DNA of 64,000 nt from the NCBI GenBank assembly GCA_016432725.1, contig JACJDG010000003.1, forward strand, positions 3,782,001 to 3,846,000, given 5' to 3'. Of the stretch, positions 26,917 to 36,078 are shown in pieces. Each line of letters starts with the position of its first letter. The stretch's first letter is position 1. The notes under the pieces were generated by a model that saw only the letters and a list, made by a program, of their open reading frames with translations, was not told where the DNA came from and did not search any database. Both the position numbers and the translations under genes were made by a program. The DNA comes from Streptomyces sp. DHE7-1 (lineage in GTDB: Bacteria; Actinomycetota; Actinomycetes; Streptomycetales; Streptomycetaceae).

Positions 26917-28404
26917 GTGGCCGACGAGCTCAACCCGGCTGTCACCGACGAGGCTGCTACCGCAGCGGGTCCGGAAGCCGAGGCCGAGGAGCCCATCAAG
27001 CAGCGGAAGAACGGCCTGTACCCGGGCGTCTCCGACGAGCTGGCCGAGAACATGCAGTCCGGGTGGGCCGACACGGAGATGCGTGACCTGCGGCCCGTTC
27101 CGCAGGCCGCCGAGACCGCGCGCCGCCGCGCCGCGCTCTCCGCGCGCTTCCCCGGGGAGCGCCTGGTCGTCCCCGCGGGCAATCTGAAGACCCGCTCGAA
27201 CGACACGGAGTACGCCTTCCGCGCCTCCGTCGAGTACGCCTACCTCACCGGCAACCAGACCGAGGACGGCGTCCTCGTCCTGGAGCCCACCGCCGGCGGG
27301 CACAAGGAGACGATCTACCTCCTGCCCCGCTCCGACCGCGAGAACGGCGAGTTCTGGCTGTCCGGCCAGGGCGAGCTGTGGGTGGGCCGCCGCCACTCGC
27401 TCACCGAGTCCGAGGCGCTCTACGGCATCCCGGCCGCCGACGTGCGCGAGCTGGCCGACCGGCTGCGCGAGGCCACCGGCCCGGTGCGCGTCGTGCGCGG
27501 CCACGACGCCGGCATCGAGGCCGCCCTGACCGACAAGGTCACCGCCGAGCGCGACGAGGAGCTGCGCGTCTTCCTCTCCGAGGCCCGGCTGGTCAAGGAC
27601 GACTTCGAGGTCGGCGAGCTGCAGAAGGCCGTCGACTCCACGGTCCGCGGCTTCGAGGACGTGGTGAAGGTCCTCGACAAGGCCGAGGCGACGAGCGAGC
27701 GCTACATCGAGGGCACCTTCTTCCTCCGCGCGCGCGTGGAGGGCAACGACATCGGCTACGGCTCCATCTGCGCGTCCGGCCCGCACGCCTGCACGCTGCA
27801 CTGGGTGCGCAACGACGGCCCGGTGCGCTCCGGCGACCTGCTCCTGCTGGACGCCGGTGTGGAGACGCACACGCTGTACACCGCCGACGTCACGCGCACG
27901 CTGCCCGTCAACGGCACCTACAGCGAGATCCAGAAGAAGATCTACGACGCCGTGTACGAGGCCCAGGAGGCCGGCATCGCGGCGGTGAAGCCGGGCGCCA
28001 AGTTCCGCGACTTCCACGATGCCGCCCAGCGCGTGCTCACCGAGCGGCTCGTCGAGTGGGGCCTGGTCGAGGGCCCGGTCGAGCGTGTCCTGGAGCTGGG
28101 CCTGCAGCGCCGCTGGACGCTGCACGGCACGGGTCACATGCTCGGCATGGACGTCCACGACTGCGCGGCCGCGCGCACCGAGACCTACGTGGACGGCACG
28201 CTGGAGCCGGGCATGGTCCTCACCGTCGAGCCGGGCCTGTACTTCCAGGCCGACGACCTGACCGTCCCGGAGGAGTACCGGGGCATCGGCGTCCGCATCG
28301 AGGACGACATCCTCGTCACCGAGGACGGCAACCGGAACCTCTCGGCGGGCCTGCCGCGCCGCTCCGACGAGGTCGAGGCGTGGATGGCGTCCCTCAAGGG
28401 CTGA
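26917..28404 (+). CDS. pepP: Xaa-Pro aminopeptidase (aminopeptidase P)
   Basis: 495 residues, normal for PepP. It removes N-terminal residues preceding proline. The N-terminal creatinase-like domain (NLKTRSNDTEYAFRASVEYA) is followed by the M24 pita-bread domain. Its dimetal ligands are Asp in LLLDAGVE, Asp in YTADVTRT, His in LHGTGHMLGMDVHD, Glu in TVEPGLYF and Glu in VRIEDDILVT. The GTG at 26917 has an ideal ribosome site GAGGAGGATC, so the in-frame upstream GTG at 26758 is not needed. A strong terminator follows. Confidence 0.94.
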   Translation: MADELNPAVTDEAATAAGPEAEAEEPIKQRKNGLYPGVSDELAENMQSGWADTEMRDLRPVPQAAETARRRAALSARFPGERLVVPAGNLKTRSNDTEYAFRASVEYAYLTGNQTEDGVLVLEPTAGGHKETIYLLPRSDRENGEFWLSGQGELWVGRRHSLTESEALYGIPAADVRELADRLREATGPVRVVRGHDAGIEAALTDKVTAERDEELRVFLSEARLVKDDFEVGELQKAVDSTVRGFEDVVKVLDKAEATSERYIEGTFFLRARVEGNDIGYGSICASGPHACTLHWVRNDGPVRSGDLLLLDAGVETHTLYTADVTRTLPVNGTYSEIQKKIYDAVYEAQEAGIAAVKPGAKFRDFHDAAQRVLTERLVEWGLVEGPVERVLELGLQRRWTLHGTGHMLGMDVHDCAAARTETYVDGTLEPGMVLTVEPGLYFQADDLTVPEEYRGIGVRIEDDILVTEDGNRNLSAGLPRRSDEVEAWMASLKG

Positions 28405-28418
28405 CCGCACCCACGGAA

Positions 28419-28462
28419 CCGACGACGGCCGGGCACCCGCGGGGGTGTCCGGCCGTCGTCGG
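28419..28462. terminator. Bidirectional hairpin terminator after pepP
   Basis: An 18-bp stem with one mismatch, CCGACGACGGCCGGGCAC (28419-28436) against 28445-28462. It is placed between the convergent pepP and GNAT genes. Confidence 0.8.
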
Positions 28463-28485
28463 TCGCGGCGGGTCCGGGGAATCCC

Positions 28486-29057
28486 TCACGCGGGGGAGCG
28501 TGGTCGTGGAGCACGCGCTGGAAGAGCCGGCAGTCCCGCCATGCGCCGTTGATGTGCAGATAGCGGGGAGCGAGCCCGATCGGTGTGAAGCCGCACTTCG
28601 CCAGCACCCGCTGCGAGCCGGTGTTGCCGGTCAGCGTCGACGCCTCGATCCGGTGCAGCCCGACCGTGTCCCGGGCGATCCGGCAGACCTGTTCCACCGC
28701 GGCGCTGGCCAGCCCCTTGTTCTGCTGGTCGGCGGCGACCCAGTACCCGAGGTGGGAACTGCAGAAGGGGCCGCGGGAGATGCCCGTCAGGGTGATCGCC
28801 CCGACGATCCGGCCGTCCGGGGCCTCGAACACCCACGGCACCACCGCACCGGCGGCGAACTGCCGCAGCAGCCCGTCGATGCGCTCCGCCTGGCCCTCGG
28901 AGGTGAAGAAGGACTCCGGCCTGACCGGCTCCCAGGGCTCCAGGTGCGCACGGTTTCGCGTGTACGCGGCGGCGAGCGCGGGAGCGTCGTCCGAGGCCAG
29001 CGGGCGCAGGAGCGTTCCGCCGGCTATCTTCGCGGTGCCCATGTCATCGGCATGCAT
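28486..29057 (-). CDS. RimJ/RimL-type GNAT acetyltransferase (probable late frameshift)
   Basis: About 190 residues of the ribosomal-protein-alanine acetyltransferase type. Features are an N-terminal GGTLLRPLASDDAPALAAAY, YWVAADQQNKGLASAAVEQV for acetyl-CoA, and RIEASTLTGNTGSQRVLAKC with GFTPIGLAPRYLHING near the end. As given, the frame runs on to 28185, antisense to pepP. Adding one base to the G-run at 28492-28496 gives an immediate stop at 28486 after LHDHAPPA, the expected length, so I take 28486 as the true end. It likely acetylates a protein N-terminus. Confidence 0.8.
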
Positions 29058-29109
29058 GCGCGCACCCTAGCCGCGCGGGCCCGGTCCGGCTCCGGTCACG
29101 CCGTGAGGA

Positions 29110-29556
29110 TCACGCCGTGAGCAGGGACGGATCCTTCTTCCACTTGAGGATCTTGTCGAAGCTGACCACGGTGCCGCCCCGTCCCGGCTTGCCGCCGATG
29201 TGCACGTGGTCGGCGAGTTCACTGATCAGGCACAGCCCGCGGCCGTGCTCCGCGTCCGGACGCGCGGGCCGCGGGTCCTGGGCCAAGGCGAAGCCCGGCC
29301 CCGAATCGGCCACCTCGATACGGCACTTCTCGCCGTCGAGGTAGGCGGTCACCCGGTACGCCTCGGAGCAGCCCGCGGACGCGCCGTACCCGCCGTGCTC
29401 GACGGCGTTCGCGCAGGCCTCGCTGAGGGCGACGGACAGGTCGTAGGAGACGTCCGGGTCGACGCCCGCGGTCTCCATCGTGCCGACGAGCAGCCGGCGG
29501 GCGAGCGGGACGCTGGCGGCGTCGCGACGCAGTTGGAGTGACCACCAGATGCTCAT
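29110..29556 (-). CDS. RsbW-like anti-sigma factor kinase
   Basis: 148 residues, a bare GHKL ATPase domain. Motifs: LSVALSEACANAVEHGG (N box), IEVADSGPGFAL (G1) and EHGRGLCLISELADHV (G2). Size and motifs match the serine kinases that bind sigma factors or their antagonists. The C-terminal WKKDPSLLTA is unique. It is 53 bases from the GNAT start and may be transcribed with it. No sigma gene adjoins it. The PP2C phosphatase at 25315 could be a functional partner. Confidence 0.85.
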   Translation of the reverse strand: MSIWWSLQLRRDAASVPLARRLLVGTMETAGVDPDVSYDLSVALSEACANAVEHGGYGASAGCSEAYRVTAYLDGEKCRIEVADSGPGFALAQDPRPARPDAEHGRGLCLISELADHVHIGGKPGRGGTVVSFDKILKWKKDPSLLTA

Positions 29557-29797
29557 GCTCCAGCCTCCTGGCCGCGGCTCGACATACCGTTACCTATTGC
29601 CGCGCGTGCCCGGCCGTAAGCACACGGTTCGCGTGACGCCGCCCATAAGGACGCCGCGTCCCGGACGGGAACGGTGCGTGGAAGATCCGATTCCGGCGGA
29701 AGAGGATCTTCCGGTCATGTCGGCGGCGTCGCGCGGTGACCGAATCCGGCGACCTGCCGTGGGGCACGGGCGGGTCCAGTGCGATGATGACCCCGCC

Positions 29798-30628
29798 ATG
29801 ACTGCCCCCCACCCCCGCACGGCACACCCCGGAGCCGGGCTCCGGATGCCACGGGCCGCGGTGTTCGCCGCGGTCTGCGTCGTGCTGGCCGCGGCCGGGC
29901 ACACACTGGCCTCCTGCGCGAGCGTGCCCTTGTGGACGCTCGGCGCCGGGTTCCTGGGCTCCCTGCTGCTCGTGGCACCGCTCGCCGGGCGGGCGCGCTC
30001 CCTGCCGGGCATCGCCGCACTCCTCGCGCTCGGCCAGACCGTGCTGCACACGCTGTTCGGCCTGGGCCAGCACGGGACACCGGCCGCGATGTCCATGGGC
30101 CCGATGAGCACGCCGTCCCACGACAGCGTGCTCGTCGAGCGGGCCGCCCGGCTGCTGTGCGGGTCCAGCGCGTCGGCGCTCACCCCCGGGCACGCCTACC
30201 GGCTCCTGCTCGACGCGCACCTCATCGACTCCTCGGGCGAGCCCGCGGGCGCCATGCCGGCCATGCACCACATGGCCGCCGGCTCCGGCGGCTCGCCGGC
30301 GTCGCTGCTGCCCTCCGTGCCGATGGTCCTCGGTCACGTCCTCGCGGCCGTCGTGACCGGCTGGCTGCTGCGCCGGGGCGACCTGGCCGTGCTGCGGCTG
30401 ATCGAGCTGTCGGCGCACGGAGTCACGGAGGGGGCGCTCGTGCGTTCCCTGCGCGCCGCGCTGGCGCTGACCCGCGTCCTGTGCGCCGGGCTGCTGCCCG
30501 CGGCCGAACCGCGCCCGGGCGCCCGCCGGGCCTCCCGCGACGAACCGCCCGCCCCGCGCGCCACCGCACTCCAGCACACGGTGATCCGGCGCGGCCCGCC
30601 CGCCGCCGCGTTCCTCCTCGCCGCCTGA
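29798..30628 (+). CDS. Integral membrane protein of the copper cluster, function unknown
   Basis: 276 residues with about five hydrophobic segments (AAVFAAVCVVLAAAGHTLAS, LGAGFLGSLLLVAPLAG, IAALLALGQTVLHTLFGLG, VPMVLGHVLAAVVTGWLLRR and a weaker last one). A Met/His-rich loop, GAMPAMHHMAAGSG, and AAMSMGPMSTPSH lie between helices 3 and 4 and look suited to bind copper. It is the first gene of the run that leads to ycnI, sco1, pcuAC and copC-copD, with 176 bases to ycnI. A role in copper handling is an inference from loop and position. Confidence 0.75.
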   Translation: MTAPHPRTAHPGAGLRMPRAAVFAAVCVVLAAAGHTLASCASVPLWTLGAGFLGSLLLVAPLAGRARSLPGIAALLALGQTVLHTLFGLGQHGTPAAMSMGPMSTPSHDSVLVERAARLLCGSSASALTPGHAYRLLLDAHLIDSSGEPAGAMPAMHHMAAGSGGSPASLLPSVPMVLGHVLAAVVTGWLLRRGDLAVLRLIELSAHGVTEGALVRSLRAALALTRVLCAGLLPAAEPRPGARRASRDEPPAPRATALQHTVIRRGPPAAAFLLAA

Positions 30629-30804
30629 CACGACGCGAGCACCACCGCACCGGAGCCGGAAACGGACGATCCGGACGGGAGGGCCGCCGTCGTGCGGCAC
30701 GCGCGCGTGCGCACCTCATCCAGTGGCACAGCGAACGGCACCGCCACGCGCACGCGTACTCCCGATCACCACCGGAACCCACCCGAAGTGGAGTGCTCCC
30801 TGCC

Positions 30805-31542
30805 ATGAAGGCTTCTCGAATCGCCGCCGCCACCGCCGTCGCGGGCTCGGCCGTCCTCGCCCTGTCCGGCCCCGCCTTCGCGCACGTCAGCGTGCAGCCC
30901 GAAGGAACCGCGGCCAAGGGCGGCTACGCGGTCGTCGACTTCAAGGTCCCCAACGAGCGCGACGACGCCTCGACGACCAAGCTCGAGGTGAACTTCCCCG
31001 CCGACCACCCGCTGGCCTCGGTCATGCCCCAGCCCCTGCCCGGCTGGAGCGTGAAGGTCACCAAGTCCAAGCTGGACAAGCCGCTGACCATGCACGGGGA
31101 GAAGATCGACGAGGCCGTCACCAAGGTCACCTGGACCGCCGACGGCAAGGGCGTCGAGCCCGGCTACTTCCAGAAGTTCCCGCTCTCCGTCGGCGCCCTG
31201 CCCGAGGACACCGACCAGCTGGTGTTCAAGGCGGTCCAGACGTACTCCGACAAGGAGGTCGTGCGCTGGATCGAGGTGCCGCAGGAGGGCCAGGCCGAGC
31301 CCGAGAACCCGGCCCCGGTGCTGGAGCTGTCCGCCGCCACCGACGACCACCACGGCACCTCGGCCGCCGCCGACGAGACCGACGACAAGACCGACGGCAA
31401 GACCGGGCAGACCGCCGCCGCCGACGAGGACTCGAAGGGCGGCAGCGACACCACCGCGCGCGTGCTCGGCGTGGTCGGCATCGTCGTCGGTGCCGCGGGT
31501 GTGGCCTACGGCGTCCTCGCGGGCCGCCGCCGGACCGCCTGA
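30805..31542 (+). CDS. ycnI: YcnI-type copper-binding protein (DUF1775)
   Basis: 245 residues. The signal peptide ends at PAFA/HVSV, leaving the N-terminal His that binds copper in this family. The DUF1775 domain (residues ~28-170) contains VVDFKVPNERDDASTTKLEV and LPGWSVKVTKSKLD. A Thr/Asp/Lys-rich spacer follows, then a C-terminal membrane helix (VLGVVGIVVGAAGVAYGVLA) and an RRR stop-transfer. It is anchored outside the membrane and probably buffers or delivers copper. A 16-bp hairpin after it separates it from sco1. Confidence 0.9.
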   Translation: MKASRIAAATAVAGSAVLALSGPAFAHVSVQPEGTAAKGGYAVVDFKVPNERDDASTTKLEVNFPADHPLASVMPQPLPGWSVKVTKSKLDKPLTMHGEKIDEAVTKVTWTADGKGVEPGYFQKFPLSVGALPEDTDQLVFKAVQTYSDKEVVRWIEVPQEGQAEPENPAPVLELSAATDDHHGTSAAADETDDKTDGKTGQTAAADEDSKGGSDTTARVLGVVGIVVGAAGVAYGVLAGRRRTA

Positions 31543-31556
31543 TCACCTTTCCGCAC

Positions 31557-31601
31557 GCGCACCGGGGGTCGTGCGACCCTTTCGTACGACCCCCGGTGCG
31601 C
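31557..31601 (+). terminator. Hairpin between ycnI and sco1 (terminator or attenuator)
   Basis: A perfect 16-bp stem, GCGCACCGGGGGTCGT (31557-31572), with its complement at 31586-31601 and a 13-base loop. It starts 14 bases after ycnI and lies 31 bases before sco1, so it may limit read-through into the copper-chaperone genes. Confidence 0.7.
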
Positions 31602-31632
31602 GCCGGAGTTCTCACATCTGGGACATTTCTCT

Positions 31633-32286
31633 ATGCGCAAGAAGACGTTCGCCGCGGCCGCGCTGCTCGCCGCCGCCTCCCTGACCCTCTCCGCCTGCGG
31701 CAGCGGTGACGACAACGCGTCACCGGTCTCCGTGGTCTCCGAGGAGTCCGGCTCGGGCAAGGCCGCGACCATCCTCGACCGGCCCTTCGAGAAGCCGGAC
31801 CTGGTCCTGACCGACACGCACGGCAAGAAGTACGACCTGCGCGCAGAGACCAAGGGCCACCCGACCCTGGTCTACTTCGGCTACACGCACTGCCCCGACA
31901 TCTGCCCCACGACGATGAGCAACATCGCCGTCGCCAAGAAGGCACTGCCCAAGGCCGAGCAGAACGACCTCAGGGTCGTCTTCGTCACCACCGACCCCGA
32001 CCGCGACACCCCCGCCGAGCTGGGCAAGTGGCTCAAGGGCATCGACCCGCAGTTCACCGGCCTGACCGGCGACTTCGCCACCATCCAGGCCGGCGCCCGC
32101 TCGCTGGGCATCTCCATCGAGCCGACGACGAAGGACAAGAACGGCAAGGCCGTCTCGGTGCACGGCACCCAGGTCATCGCCTTCTCCCCGAAGACCGACG
32201 GCGGCTACGTCCTCTACGGCGAGGACACCACCGTCGACGACTACACCAAGGACCTGCCCAGGCTCGTCGAGGGAGCCAAGCCGTGA
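31633..32286 (+). CDS. sco1: SCO1/SenC copper chaperone lipoprotein
   Basis: 217 residues. A lipoprotein signal with lipobox LSAC near residue 23 anchors it outside the membrane. The thioredoxin-like domain has the copper-binding CPDIC motif in YTHCPDICPTTMSN and a later His in SVHGTQVIAF, the three ligands known from Sco1. It loads copper into the CuA centre of cytochrome oxidase. Its stop overlaps the GTG of pcuAC by four bases, so the two are translationally coupled. Confidence 0.93.
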   Translation: MRKKTFAAAALLAAASLTLSACGSGDDNASPVSVVSEESGSGKAATILDRPFEKPDLVLTDTHGKKYDLRAETKGHPTLVYFGYTHCPDICPTTMSNIAVAKKALPKAEQNDLRVVFVTTDPDRDTPAELGKWLKGIDPQFTGLTGDFATIQAGARSLGISIEPTTKDKNGKAVSVHGTQVIAFSPKTDGGYVLYGEDTTVDDYTKDLPRLVEGAKP

Positions 32287-32756
32287 GGCGTGCCGTCCTG
32301 CCCGCGACCGCCCTCGCCGGCGCCCTGGCCCTCACGGGCTGCGGCTCCGGATCCGGACCGGACGACGGCCCGGGCGCCTCGAAGGCCGAGCTGTCCGTGA
32401 GTTCGCCGTACATGCCCCAGCCGGTCTCCCCCGACATGGCCGCCGGGTTCCTGACGATCACCAACCAGGGCGGCGCGAAGGACGCGCTGACCTCGGTCAG
32501 CAGCGAGGTCGCCGGCCGGGTCACCATGCACAGCACCGTCGGCGGAGCCATGCGGGAGAAGACCTCCTTCGCGATACCCGCCCACGGCCGGCTGGTCTTC
32601 AGAAGCGGCGGCAACCATCTGATGTTCGAGGAGCTGAAGCGCGCGCCGAAGCAGGGCCAGCACGTGACCCTGAAGCTCACGTTCGCCGAGTCCGGGCCCC
32701 TCACCGTCGAGATGCCGGTGAAGTCCGCCACGTACAACCCGTCGACCGGACACTGA
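32283..32756 (+). CDS. pcuAC: PCuAC-type periplasmic copper chaperone lipoprotein
   Basis: 157 residues. Signal peptide with lipobox LTGC. The domain carries the copper set of this family: Met and His in VTMHST, Met in GGAMREK, and His and Met in SGGNHLMFEEL. It passes Cu(I) to Sco1 or directly to cytochrome oxidase. It is overlapped by sco1 at the start and followed 13 bases later by copC-copD, so the three form an operon. Confidence 0.92.
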   Translation: MRRAVLPATALAGALALTGCGSGSGPDDGPGASKAELSVSSPYMPQPVSPDMAAGFLTITNQGGAKDALTSVSSEVAGRVTMHSTVGGAMREKTSFAIPAHGRLVFRSGGNHLMFEELKRAPKQGQHVTLKLTFAESGPLTVEMPVKSATYNPSTGH

Positions 32757-32769
32757 GGGAGGGACCACC

Positions 32770-34670
32770 TTGACGCGGACCATCACCCCCCGCCTGCGCA
32801 CCCTGGTGCTGCTGCTCATCGCCGTCACCGGCGCGCTGCTCGCGGGCGCCGGTCCGGCCGCCGCGCACGCCGCGCTGACCGGCAGCGACCCCGCGCAGGG
32901 GTGGTGGTCGACAAGGCGCCCACCCAGGTGTCGCTCACCTTCTCCGAGAAGGTGGCCATGAACGACGACTCGCTGCAGGTCCTCGACCCCAAGGGCGCGA
33001 AGGTCCAGGTCGGCTCGCCGGTCAACGTGAGCGGGACCACCTACGCCGTGAAGCTCAAGGGCGGCCTGGCCAAGGGCACGTACACGGTCGGCTACCAGGT
33101 CGTCTCGGCGGACAGCCACCCGGTCGCCGGTGCCTACACCTTCTCCATCGGAGCGCCCTCGCAGACCGTCGTCTCCGGCGTCGGCACCACGGCGGGCGAC
33201 ACCGCCGTCGGCCGGCTCTACTCCGTCGGACGGTACGTCTCCTACGCCGGCTTCATCGTGCTGGCGGGCGGCGCCGCCTTCGTGCTGGCCTGCTGGCAGC
33301 GCGGCTCGGGCGTACGGGCCCTGCAGCGGCTGGTGGTCGGCGGCTGGCTCACGCTCACCGCGGCCACGCTCTGGCTGCTGCTCCTGCGCGGCTCCTACAC
33401 GTCCTCGGGCAGGTTCGGCGACGTGTTCGACCTGGACCTGCTCGGCCAGGTGCTGCAGACCAAGACCGGCGCGGCACTGGTCTCGCGGCTGCTGCTGCTC
33501 GCCGCCGCCGCGCTGTTCATCGCCGTTCTCTTCGGCGCCTACAACCGGCGCGAGGAGGCCGAGGAGAAGCGTGACCTGACCTTCGGGCTGACCATCGGCG
33601 GAGTGGTCGTGGCCGCCGGGCTCGCGGCGAGCTGGGCCATGGCCGAGCACGCCTCCACCGGACTCCAGCCGGGTGTCGCCATGCCCGTCGACGTGCTGCA
33701 CCTGCTGGCCGTCGCCGCCTGGCTGGGCGGCCTCACCGCCCTGCTCGTCGCCCTGTACCGGGCGCCCGCCGACACCCCGGTCGAGGCCGCCGCCGTCCAC
33801 CGCTTCTCCCGCCTCGCCTTCGCCTCCGTCCTCACCCTGGTCGCCACCGGCACCTACCAGTCCTGGCGGCAGCTCGGCTCCTGGTCGGCGTTCACCGAGA
33901 CCCGGTACGGGCAGCTGCTGCTGGTCAAGATCGCGCTGGTGGCCCTGCTGGTCGGCGTCGCCTGGATCTCCCGGCGGTGGACGGGCCGGCTCGCGGACCC
34001 GGCCACCGGAGCCGTACGGACCGAGCGGCCCGAGAAGGAAGCCGTCTCCGCTCCGGCCTCCGCCGGCCAGGAGGCCGCCGCCGGTGACGGCGAGCGCGCC
34101 GCCCAGCTCGCCCGACAGCGGGCCGCGGTGGACGCCGCCCGGCAGAAGCGGCAGCGGGACGCCGACCCGAACCGCCTCGGACTGCGCCGCTCGGTGCTCA
34201 CCGAGGCCGGTGTCGCGGTCGTGCTGCTCGCCGTCACCACCTGGCTCACCCAGACCGAGCCGGGCCGCACCGAACTGGACGCCAGGGCGGCCTCCTCGTC
34301 CTCCTCCAGCTCCTCGTCGTCCTCGTCCGGCGCCCTCACCCTGGACATGCCCTTCGACACCGGCGGCACCGACGGCAAGGGCCTGGTCCGGATCGACTTC
34401 GACCCCGCGCGCGTGGGCGGCAACGAGATGCACGTCTACGTCCAGCGGCCCAACGGACGCGCCTTCGACGTCCCCGAGGTGAAGGTCGCCCTCACCCTCG
34501 CGGCCAGGAAGATCGGGCCGCTCCCCGTCACCCCGGACCACATCACCACCGGCCACTGGGCGGCGAGCGGAGTGCAGATCCCCATGGCGGGCGACTGGAA
34601 GGTCGCCGTGACCGTGCGGACCTCCGACATCGACCAGGTGACCGTCTCCAAGAACGCGCAGATCGGCTGA
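32770..34670 (+). CDS. CopC-CopD fusion, copper import/resistance membrane protein (frameshifted)
   Basis: About 633 residues after adding one base to the G-run at 32898-32901. Signal peptide to AAAHAALTGSDP, where the exposed His is the CopC Cu(II) ligand. The CopC domain runs to ~residue 130 (VSADSHPVAGAYTF). Eight or so membrane helices of CopD follow (YAGFIVLAGGAAFVLACW, LTIGGVVVAAGLAASWAM, VDVLHLLAVAAWLGGLTALL). A charged cytoplasmic loop, another helix, a run of serines and an outer C-terminal YtkA-like domain complete it. It starts at TTG with GGGAGG upstream. The YcnJ-type fusion imports copper for oxidase assembly. Confidence 0.88.
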
Positions 34671-34678
34671 ACCCCACC

Positions 34679-35976
34679 ATGCCCGACCAGTCCCCCACCG
34701 AGACCCGCACACCCGGCTCCCCGGCCCCCGAGCCGAGCGGCCACGGCGGCACCGCCGAGAACCGCGGTGGCGTCTCCCGGCGCGCCCTGCTCGGCACCGC
34801 CGGCGCCACCGGACTGGCGCTCGGCGCGGCCGGCGCGGCCGTGGGACACGCCTCCGCCCCCGCCCAGGCCACGCCGCTGACCTCGGTGGGCGCCGGCCGG
34901 GCGATGTTTCACGGGAAACATCAGCCCGGCATCACCGAGGGACTCCAGGCCCGCGGCCACCTCGTCGCCTTCGACCTCGCGGCGGGGGCCGGCCGCAAGG
35001 AGGCGGCGGCCCTGCTGCGCCGCTGGTCGGCGACGGCCGCACGGCTGATGGCGGGTGAGACGGCCCCCCACGGCGACACCGGCGTGGCCCGGGACGCGGG
35101 GCCGTCCTCGCTGACGATCACCTTCGGCTTCGGCCACGGCTTCTTCGGGCGGACCGGCCTGGAGAAGCAGCGGCCGGCGGCCCTGGACCCGCTGCCCGAC
35201 TTCTCCTCCGACCGGCTCGACAAGGCGCGCAGCGACGGCGACCTGTGGGTGCAGATCGGCGCGGACGACGCCCTAGTCGCCTTCCACGCCCTGCGCGCCG
35301 TCCAGAAGGACGCCGGTCACGCGGCCCGCGTCCGCTGGCAGATGAACGGCTTCAACCGCAGCCCCGGTGCCACGGCCCACCCCATGACGGCCCGCAACCT
35401 CATGGGCCAGATCGACGGCACCCGGAATCCCAAACCCGCCGACGCCGACTTCGACCGGCGGATCTTCGTGCCCGCCTCGGCGGAGCCCGCCTGGATGGCG
35501 AACGGCTCCTACGCCGTCGTCCGCCGGATCCGCATGCTCCTCGACGACTGGGAGACGCTGTCGCTCGCGGCCCAGGAAGCGGTCATCGGGCGCCGCAAGG
35601 ACACCGGGGCGCCGCTGTCGGGGGCGACGAGACGACGCCGATGGACCTGGACAAGACCGACGCCAAGGGCGAGCCGGCCGTGCCCGTCAACGCCCACGCC
35701 CGGATCACCCGGCCCGACCGCAACGGCGGCGCGGCCATGCTGCGGCGCCCGTTCTCGTACCACGACGGCATCGACCAGGACGGCACGCCGGACGCCGGGC
35801 TGCTCTTCGTCTGCTGGCAGGCGGACCCGCTGCGGGGCTTCGTACCGGTGCAGCGCAAGCTCGACCGCGGTGACGCCCTGTCGAGGTTCATCCGGCACGA
35901 GGCGAGCGGCCTGTTCGCGGTGCCCGGCGGCGCGGCCGAGGGAGAGTACGTGGGACAGCGGCTCCTGGAGGGGTGA
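34679..35976 (+). CDS. Dyp-type haem peroxidase, Tat-exported (EfeB-like, frameshifted)
   Basis: About 432 residues after adding one base to the G-run at 35620-35624. The Tat signal is SRRALLGTAGATG. The peroxidase domain has the catalytic Asp in GQIDGTRNP and the haem-ligand His in FIRHEASGLFA. It oxidises substrates with peroxide and may release iron or act on phenolics. It follows copC-copD by eight bases, probably in one transcript. A parS-like 16-mer lies inside the gene at 34905. The break separates two frames that both continue the same domain. Confidence 0.88.
34905..34920. promoter_or_regulatory. parS-like sequence inside the peroxidase gene
   Basis: TGTTTCACGGGAAACA matches the ParB-binding consensus TGTTTCACGTGAAACA at 15 of 16 bases. 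It encodes MFHGKH in the peroxidase. Whether ParB binds it is unknown. Confidence 0.5.
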
Positions 35977-36078
35977 TTCCGGCCGGAGAACCACCCCTTG
36001 GGGGTTTCAAACCACCCGGTCGAGTGGCGTCGATGAGACACGGAAGCCGTGCGCCCCGGCGCCCATTAGGGTGAGGAC

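Noticed and set aside
25264..28410. A 1048-residue open frame on the minus strand
   Set aside because: It lies antisense to the phosphatase and pepP genes. Composition (runs of Gly, Arg, Val, His) is that of a GC-rich shadow frame, and no domain is seen.
32241..34712. An 823-residue minus-strand open frame over the copper genes
   Set aside because: Antisense shadow of copC-copD and its neighbours, low-complexity Gly/Arg/Asp text without motifs.
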